A stretch of DNA of 64,000 nucleotides, taken from Mycobacterium sp. IS-3022 (lineage in GTDB: Bacteria > Actinomycetota > Actinomycetes > Mycobacteriales > Mycobacteriaceae). Position 1 is the stretch's first letter, and each line of letters begins with the position of its first letter. Shown one piece after another: positions 58,926 to 64,000 of this stretch. Position numbers and translations under genes: made by a program. The stretch lies in assembly GCF_001500065.1 (NCBI RefSeq), contig NZ_LQIN01000051.1, positions 62,001 to 126,000 of the forward strand, in the 5' to 3' direction. The notes under the pieces were generated by a model. That model worked only from the letters and a program-made list of their open reading frames with translations, did no database searches and was not told the origin of the DNA.

Positions 58926-59415
58926 GCGCTCGGACCTCGACGCCGTCGCGCGGCAACTGGGTCGGGAACCCCGCGGCGTGCTCGAGGTCGCCTACCGGTG
59001 TCCCAACGGCGAGCCCGGCGTCGTCAAGACCGCGCCGAGACTCCCGGACGGAACACCGTTTCCGACGTTGTACTACCTGACCCATCCGGCGCTCACCGCG
59101 GCCGCCAGCAGGCTCGAGTCCGCCGGGCTGATGCGGGAGATGACGCAACGCCTCAAGACCGATCCGCAACTGGCGCAGGCATATCGGAAGGCGCACGAAT
59201 CGTATCTCGCCGAGCGAGACGCGATCGAACCGTTGGGCACGACGTTCTCGGGCGGCGGCATGCCGGACCGGGTGAAGTGCCTGCACGTGCTGATGGCCCA
59301 CTCCCTGGCGAAGGGTCCCGGCACCAACCCGCTCGGCGACGAGGCGCTGGCAGCACTGGCCGACGACCCGGCGATGGACGGCATCCTCGAGCCCGGAAGG
59401 TGGTCTGATGAGTAG
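58918..59415 (+). CDS. DUF501 family protein
   Basis: 165-residue protein of the DUF501 family, with the conserved YRCPNGEPGVVKTAPRLPDGTPFPTLYYLTHP and VKCLHVLMAHSLAKGPGTNPLGDEAL segments including spaced Cys and His. Biochemical function unknown, but its place between ftsB and ppx is conserved in actinobacteria (Rv1024-Rv1026). GTG start at 58918 overlaps ftsB; the end overlaps ppx by 8 bp, so the four genes eno to ppx are tightly packed. Confidence 0.9.
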   Translation: MVERSDLDAVARQLGREPRGVLEVAYRCPNGEPGVVKTAPRLPDGTPFPTLYYLTHPALTAAASRLESAGLMREMTQRLKTDPQLAQAYRKAHESYLAERDAIEPLGTTFSGGGMPDRVKCLHVLMAHSLAKGPGTNPLGDEALAALADDPAMDGILEPGRWSDE

Positions 59416-60358
59416 GGTCGGCGCCGTCGACTGCGGTACCAACTCGATTCGGCTGCTGATCGCCGATCACGTGCAGGGCAAGCTGACCGACGTGCACCGC
59501 GAGATGCGGATCGTACGGCTGGGCCAAGGAGTCGACGCCGCAGGGCAATTCGCCGCCGACGCACTCGACAGGACGAAGGCGGCGCTGGTCGACTATGCCG
59601 ACCTGATGCGCCGACACGGTGTGTCGAAGGTGCGGATGGTCGCGACCTCAGCGACCAGGGACGCCGCCAACCGCGACGTGTTCTTCGCGATGACGGCCGA
59701 GGTGCTGGGCGCGGTGGCGCCCGGTGCGGTCGCCGAGGTGATCACCGGGACCGAGGAGGCCGCGTTGTCGTTCCGCGGCGCCGTCGACGAACTGGATGCC
59801 GCCGCAGCGCCTTTCGTGGTCGTCGACCTCGGCGGCGGTTCGACCGAGGTGGTGCTGGGTGCGGGTTCCGGCGCCGACGTGACGGCCAGCTATTCGGCCG
59901 ACATCGGCTGCGTCCGGCTGACCGAACGGTGTCTGCACTCCGATCCGCCGACCCCCACCGAGGTCGCCTCCGCGCGAGAGGTGGTCCGCGCCGGGCTCGC
60001 CGAGGCGTTTAGCGCGGTGCCGGTCGAACGGGCGCGCACCTGGGTCGGGGTGGCGGGCACCATGACCACGCTGTCGGCGCTGGCGCACCGGATGCCGGTG
60101 TACGACCCGGATGCCATTCACCTGTCCCGGGTTCCGTTCGGTGAACTGCTGAGAGTATGCGACGAGCTGATCGCGATGCCGCGTAGCCGGCGCGCAGCGC
60201 TGGGACCGATGCATGAGGGTCGTGTCGACGTCATCGGCGGCGGCGCGATCATCGTCGAGGAGTTGGCGCAGGCATTGCAGCAACGGGCCGGCATTGACGA
60301 GCTGACCGTCAGCGAGCACGACATCCTCGACGGTATCGCGCTCTCGATCGCCGACTGA
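59408..60358 (+). CDS. ppx2: Ppx/GppA-family exopolyphosphatase
   Basis: 316-residue ASKHA-fold phosphatase. Motifs AVDCGTNSIRLLIADH, ATSATRDAANRD, the phosphate loop VVDLGGGSTEVVLG, and GGGAIIVEELAQ are visible. Family members hydrolyse polyphosphate or pppGpp; M. tuberculosis Rv1026 is reported to act on polyphosphate. It lacks the C-terminal HD-like domain of E. coli PPX, as expected for the short form. ATG at 59408. Confidence 0.92.
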   Translation: MSRVGAVDCGTNSIRLLIADHVQGKLTDVHREMRIVRLGQGVDAAGQFAADALDRTKAALVDYADLMRRHGVSKVRMVATSATRDAANRDVFFAMTAEVLGAVAPGAVAEVITGTEEAALSFRGAVDELDAAAAPFVVVDLGGGSTEVVLGAGSGADVTASYSADIGCVRLTERCLHSDPPTPTEVASAREVVRAGLAEAFSAVPVERARTWVGVAGTMTTLSALAHRMPVYDPDAIHLSRVPFGELLRVCDELIAMPRSRRAALGPMHEGRVDVIGGGAIIVEELAQALQQRAGIDELTVSEHDILDGIALSIAD

Positions 60359-60380
60359 CCGCCGACACTTTCCCTTCACA

Positions 60381-60400
60381 TCGAGGACCTTCGTCCCTAG
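60381..60400. promoter_or_regulatory. DosR/DevR box upstream of the nitroreductase gene
   Basis: TCGAGGACCTTCGTCCCTAG matches the 20-bp DosR consensus TTSGGGACTWWAGTCCCSAA at 14 positions, with the core GGAC-N4-GTCCC intact. It ends 70 bp before the gene, a typical distance in the dormancy regulon. Confidence 0.75.
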
Positions 60401-60469
60401 TCCGGTCCTGTCGGCGCGAGCCACTGTGGGAGTACGAGAACGAACCACACAGGAAGAGCACGAACCGCC

Positions 60470-61447
60470 ATGAACGCTCACTTTCCGGATCGCGACACCA
60501 TCCGCACGGCGTTGTCGCTCGCCACCAGGGCGCCCTCCATCCACAATTCGCAACCGTGGCGGTGGCGGGTCGGAGACGAAAGTCTGCACCTGTACGCCGA
60601 TCTGGACCGGCAGCTGCCCAACGCCGACCCCGACAGCCGCGATCTGCTGTTGAGTTGTGGAATCGCGTTACACCATGCGGTGGTCGCGTTGGCGGCGCTC
60701 GGCTGGCACGCCAAGGTCCACCGGTTCCCGAATCCCGCTCAACCGCAACACCTGGCCGCCATCGAGGTGCGTCCCCGCACCGCCGGTGAGGTGGACGTGG
60801 TCCTGGCGGCGGCGATCCCGAGGCGACGCACCGACCGCAGGCTTTACAACTCCTGGTGCGTCCCGGAGGCCGACATCGCGTTGATGGGTGCACGGGCCGC
60901 CCGGTGCGGCGTGATGTTGCGTGAGGTCGCGTTGCTTCCGAAGCTGCAACACATCGTCGCCCAGGCTGTGCAACAACACGTCTCGAACGAGGACTACCTG
61001 CGTGAGCTGACCGCGTGGAGTGGACGCCACGCATCGCTGGCGGGGGTGCCCGCCCGCAACATTCCGCAGTCGAATCCGGACGCCGCACTCCCGGGGCGCC
61101 TCTTCGCCGGTCCCGCGCTGGCTCAGCCGCCCGAGGTGTCGCCTGAGGACGACTCGGCGACGGTGCTGGCCCTCGGGACCAAGGACGACAGCCCGCTGGC
61201 CAGGCTGCGCGCCGGTGAAGCCACCAGCCTGACGCTGCTCACGGCGACCGCGCTGGGGTTGGCGAGCTGCCCGGTCACCGAGCCCCTCGAGATCGCAGAG
61301 ACGCGGGAGGCCTTGAGGGAGGATGTGTTCGGCGACAGCGGTTACCCGCAGATGCTGTTGCGCATCGGGTGGGCGCCGGTGAATGCCGATCCGCTGCCGT
61401 CCACACCGCGGCGTGCGTTGGCCGACGTCGTCGAGTGGCCGGACTAG
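60470..61447 (+). CDS. Acg-family putative NAD(P)H nitroreductase (DosR regulon)
   Basis: 325-residue flavin nitroreductase-fold protein related to M. tuberculosis Acg (Rv2032) and Rv3131. Two half-domains: N-terminal SLATRAPSIHNSQPWRW and C-terminal LGLASCPVTEPLEIAETR with PQMLLRIGWAP. Acg proteins are hypoxia-induced, bind FMN and lack classical nitroreductase activity. ATG at 60470 follows AGGAAGAG. A DosR box is upstream, and the stop shares CTAG with that of devS, which is convergent. Confidence 0.9.
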   Translation: MNAHFPDRDTIRTALSLATRAPSIHNSQPWRWRVGDESLHLYADLDRQLPNADPDSRDLLLSCGIALHHAVVALAALGWHAKVHRFPNPAQPQHLAAIEVRPRTAGEVDVVLAAAIPRRRTDRRLYNSWCVPEADIALMGARAARCGVMLREVALLPKLQHIVAQAVQQHVSNEDYLRELTAWSGRHASLAGVPARNIPQSNPDAALPGRLFAGPALAQPPEVSPEDDSATVLALGTKDDSPLARLRAGEATSLTLLTATALGLASCPVTEPLEIAETREALREDVFGDSGYPQMLLRIGWAPVNADPLPSTPRRALADVVEWPD

Positions 61448-63165
61448 TTTCTCGACAGAGGCGCCCACCACCGCAGCAGCGTGCCGCCGTGCGGACGGTG
61501 TTCGAGCGTGAATTGCCCGCCGACCTCATCGGCGCGCTTGCGCAAGTTCGTCAGCCCGCTACCGGTGATGTCGTCGGGGATGCCACGGCCATCGTCGGCG
61601 ACCTCGATCGTGAGGTTGTCGTCGACCCGGACGCCGACCGTCATCGTCGTCGCCTGCGCGTGCCGAACCGTGTTGCTGACCGCTTCTCGGACAACGGCTT
61701 CGGCGTGATCGGCCAGCGTCGCGTCGACGGCCGACAGCGGACCGGCGAACTGCACAGTGGTTCGCAGTCCCGGATCGGAGAACTCGTCGACCGCCGCGTC
61801 CAGCCGTTGACGCAGCCGCGTCGCGACCGCCGGGGCGCTCTGCAGGTTGAAGATCGTGGTCCTGATCTCCTGGATGACCTCCTGCAGATTGTCCACGCAG
61901 TCGGTCAGCCGCTGCTGGATCTCCGCCGACTGCGCACGCGGAATCGTGCCCTGCAAGGACAATCCGACCGCGAACAGCCGCTGAATGACATGGTCGTGCA
62001 GATCTCGTGCGATGCGGTCCCGATCGGTCAGCACGTCGAGCTCGCGCATCCGGCGCTGCGATGTGGCGAGTTGCCAGGCGAGCGCGGCCTGATCCGCGAA
62101 CGCGGCCATCATCTCGAGCTGTTCAGAGGTGAACGGGTACGCGTCCTCGCCTCGGACGGCGGCCACCACGCCGGCGATGGTGTCGGTGGCGCGAAGCGGC
62201 AGCACGAGCGCGGGTCCGGCGCCCGCACCGACGCCGATGTCGACGGATCCGAACTTGCGCGGGATCCCGTCGACGAATGCCCGACCGATCGGTGAGTCGG
62301 GTACGGGAATGATTGTGCCGCAATGCTCGCCGCCCAGCGTGCCGGCGACGGCCGCCACCGACAACTCGACGGCATCCGCCGGTGCAAGGTCGGCGTCGAC
62401 CGGCATCGCGACGACCGTGGCCTCCGCGCCGGTCAGGTTCAGAGCCTGCGCCGCGATGAGCCGGAACACGGCCGTGGGCTCGGCACCGGACAGCATCTCG
62501 TTGGCGATGTCGCGGGTCGACTCGATCCACGACTGCCGGGCCTGGGACTGTTCGTACAGGCGCGCATTCTCGATCGCGATGCCGGCCGCGGCGGCGAACG
62601 CTTCGACCAGTATCTCGTCGTCTTCGCTGAACGGTCGACCATCGGCCTTCTCCGCGAGGTACAGATTGCCGAAGACCTCGTCGCGGATGCGTAGTGGAAC
62701 CCCGAGGAAGGTGCGCATCGGCGGATGATTCGGGGGGAAGCCGACGGATGCCGGGTGTTGTCGAATATCCTCCAGCCGAATGGGTTTCGGATCGTCGATC
62801 AGGACCCCGAGTACACCCCGCCCTTCGGGCAGGTGTCCGATCAGGTTGCGCGTGGCCTCGTCGATTCCCTGGTAGACGAACTCGACCAACTCGTGGCCGT
62901 CGCCGCGAACGCCGAGCGCACCGTACCGGGCGTCGACGAGTTCGCTTGCCGTGCGCACGATCGTGCGCAGCGTCGCATCCAACTCGAGGCCCGCGGTGAC
63001 CACGAGCATGGCGTCCACCAGGCCGTCGAGGCGGTCACGGCCCTCGACGATCTGACCGACTCGGTCTTGCACCTCTGCCAGCAGTTCGCGAAGCCGGAGC
63101 TGCGACAACGTATTACGCAGCGACCGTCCTTCGCTCGACCGGTCCGGCGCAGTTGGGTCGGTCAT
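61444..63165 (-). CDS. devS: DosT/DevS-type heme sensor histidine kinase
   Basis: 573-residue oxygen/redox sensor kinase. GAF-A (about 60-200) binds heme with proximal H147 (NHPPMRTFLG) and distal Y169 (GNLYL), numbering equal to M. tuberculosis DosT, which is also 573 residues. The position that is Glu87 in DevS/DosS and Gly85 in DosT is G85 here (YGALGV), suggesting a DosT-like O2 sensor. GAF-B (about 230-370) and HisKA_3 dimer domain with H in RDLHDHVIQRLF, then HATPase (DDGRGIPDDITGSGLTNL). It phosphorylates DevR. ATG overlaps the devR stop (ATGA), so devR and devS are coupled. Confidence 0.93.
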   Translation of the reverse strand: MTDPTAPDRSSEGRSLRNTLSQLRLRELLAEVQDRVGQIVEGRDRLDGLVDAMLVVTAGLELDATLRTIVRTASELVDARYGALGVRGDGHELVEFVYQGIDEATRNLIGHLPEGRGVLGVLIDDPKPIRLEDIRQHPASVGFPPNHPPMRTFLGVPLRIRDEVFGNLYLAEKADGRPFSEDDEILVEAFAAAAGIAIENARLYEQSQARQSWIESTRDIANEMLSGAEPTAVFRLIAAQALNLTGAEATVVAMPVDADLAPADAVELSVAAVAGTLGGEHCGTIIPVPDSPIGRAFVDGIPRKFGSVDIGVGAGAGPALVLPLRATDTIAGVVAAVRGEDAYPFTSEQLEMMAAFADQAALAWQLATSQRRMRELDVLTDRDRIARDLHDHVIQRLFAVGLSLQGTIPRAQSAEIQQRLTDCVDNLQEVIQEIRTTIFNLQSAPAVATRLRQRLDAAVDEFSDPGLRTTVQFAGPLSAVDATLADHAEAVVREAVSNTVRHAQATTMTVGVRVDDNLTIEVADDGRGIPDDITGSGLTNLRKRADEVGGQFTLEHRPHGGTLLRWWAPLSRN

Positions 63166-63797
63166 GGTTTCCGGTCCAGTTTGGATGCGAAGACCGCGGC
63201 CTGGGTACGGCGCTCCATGCCGAGTTTCGCCAGCAACCGAGACACGTAGTTCTTCACCGTCTTCTCCGCCAGGAACATCCGTGCCGCGATCTGCCTGTTG
63301 GTCAGCCCTTCGCCCAGCAACCCGAGCAGTGTCCGCTCCTGTTCGGTCAATCCGGAAAGGGGATCCTTGCGGTCGGCAGAGCCGCGCAGCTTCGCCATCA
63401 ACGCCGCCGCGGCGCGGTTGTCGAGAAGCGATCTGCCCGCGCCGACGTCCTTGATGGCCTGCGCGAGCTCCATTCCCTTGATGTCCTTGATGACGAATCC
63501 GCTGGCGCCGGCGAGGATCGCATCCAGCATCGCCTCGTCGGAGGTGTACGACGTCAACATCAGGCAGCGCAGATCGGGCAGGTCGGACAACAGGTCGCGG
63601 CACAGTTCGATGCCGTTGCCGTCGGGCAGACGCACATCGAGGACGGCGACATCCGGGCGTACGGCAGGGATTCTGGCCATGGCCTCGGCGACGGACCCGG
63701 CTTCGCCGACGACTTTCAGTTCCGGATCCGATGCCAGCAGGTCCACAAGGCCGCGCCTGACGACCTCATGGTCGTCGACCAAGAAGACCGTGACCAC
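63162..63797 (-). CDS. devR: Dormancy response regulator DevR/DosR
   Basis: 211-residue NarL-type response regulator. Receiver domain with phospho-acceptor D54 (AVLDVRLPDG), acid pair D8/D9, and a C-terminal LuxR-type HTH (LSGLTEQERTLLGLLGEGLTNRQIAARMFLAEKTVKNYVSRLLAKLGM). Nearly identical to M. tuberculosis DosR in these parts. The GTG at 63797 gives the expected MVTVFLVDDHE and has GGGAGGG seven bases upstream; the frame extends five codons further with no support. DosR activates genes for hypoxic survival, including the nitroreductases here. Its C terminus lacks the last few residues of the M. tuberculosis protein. Confidence 0.95.
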   Translation of the reverse strand: MVTVFLVDDHEVVRRGLVDLLASDPELKVVGEAGSVAEAMARIPAVRPDVAVLDVRLPDGNGIELCRDLLSDLPDLRCLMLTSYTSDEAMLDAILAGASGFVIKDIKGMELAQAIKDVGAGRSLLDNRAAAALMAKLRGSADRKDPLSGLTEQERTLLGLLGEGLTNRQIAARMFLAEKTVKNYVSRLLAKLGMERRTQAAVFASKLDRKP

Positions 63798-63813
63798 GCG
63801 AAGCCCTCCCAAC

Positions 63814-64000
63814 TCAGCACCGTTGGCGGCGGGTCTCCATGACTTCCCGTACCGACCGCCGCGGTGTCGGTGCCGGCGTTTCTTCGATGGTGGGCGCTTT
63901 CCCGACGCGAATCAACACCTGCGGCACCGCGTTGCGGCCCGTCAGCCGGCGCACGGCGTCGCGACCGGCGTCGACCTCGGTGAGGTGCGTCATCGGGCAG
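63814..64000 (-). CDS. Acg-family nitroreductase, C-terminal part (5' truncated by window end)
   Basis: The last 61 codons of a second Acg-type nitroreductase, running off the right edge. The visible sequence CPMTHLTEVDAGRDAVRRL and VPQVLIRVGKAP aligns with CPVTEPLEIAETREALRED and YPQMLLRIGWAP of the gene at 60470. It ends 16 bp before the devR start on the same strand, so it is probably co-transcribed with devRS. In M. tuberculosis the gene upstream of devR is the universal stress protein Rv3134c, so the arrangement differs here. Confidence 0.85.
   Translation of the reverse strand, partial: CPMTHLTEVDAGRDAVRRLTGRNAVPQVLIRVGKAPTIEETPAPTPRRSVREVMETRRQRC

Overview
This window is a stretch of actinobacterial chromosome, almost certainly from a fast-growing Mycobacterium (Mycolicibacterium) related to M. 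smegmatis. The evidence is high G+C with GTG-rich starts, tandem MspA-type outer-membrane porins, a PE-PPE-domain hydrolase, Lpq lipoproteins, an NADP-type gdhA beside metG, and a gene order that follows the M. tuberculosis Rv0982-Rv1026 block almost gene by gene. Locus names and family facts are from memory; no search was run.

Layout. 1-2871: end of the mprB sensor kinase, pepD/htrA, moaB-like, and a small unlisted ORF behind a consensus CRP site. 3191-5508: two mspA porin genes with matching terminators, then mscL on the other strand. 5605-8334: SAF-domain protein, Ruc/FmdB-type chaperone and 5-formyl-THF cyclo-ligase (minus), then galU. 8362-11607: a MoeA-like gene lacking key MoeA motifs, rimJ and a membrane protein, matching the glp-rimJ-glpR division cluster of corynebacteria, then tRNA-Ala(CGC). 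11730-15621: accessory block with the ctpJ/nmtR Ni/Co efflux pair, an SDR and a Mn-type sodA. 15857-24858: cAMP-dependent lysine acetyltransferase, shikimate-dehydrogenase-like protein, lipoproteins, PE-PPE hydrolase, alkB, soxR, arcA and an AbiEi-like protein.

25018-38651: pmt/rsmI (divergent), pabB, an ECF41 sigma/flavoprotein operon, gdhA-metG, tatD, rpfB-ksgA, a soluble Ser/Thr kinase and ispE. 38652-48629: a structured 5' leader in front of a pks16-like acyl-AMP ligase, a DrrAB-type ABC exporter, pth, rplY, SDR, lpqT, arsC, prsA, glmU and tRNA-Gln(UUG). 48732-60358: TetR regulator, a pair of small membrane proteins with lower G+C, mfd, an exported protein with 15 pentapeptide repeats, mazG, lpqU, eno, ftsB/divIC, a DUF501 protein and ppx. 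60470-64000: DosR-type hypoxia module with a nitroreductase behind a DosR box, a DosT-like heme kinase, DevR and a second, truncated nitroreductase.

The region mixes envelope biogenesis and division (porins, MscL, Glp/GlpR, RpfB, LpqU, FtsB, GlmU, Pmt), translation and RNA modification (MetG, KsgA, RsmI, Pth, L25), and stress or redox control (MprB/PepD, SoxR, ECF41, NmtR, DevRS). The observations most worth following are the switch-like leader before the pks16-like gene (38739-38846), the degenerate MoeA/Glp with MtrA-like repeats before glpR, the apparent CTG start of ksgA, the CRP-controlled small ORF, the interlocked leaderless promoters of pmt/rsmI, the interspersed palindromes, and the VPDVN-repeat exported protein.
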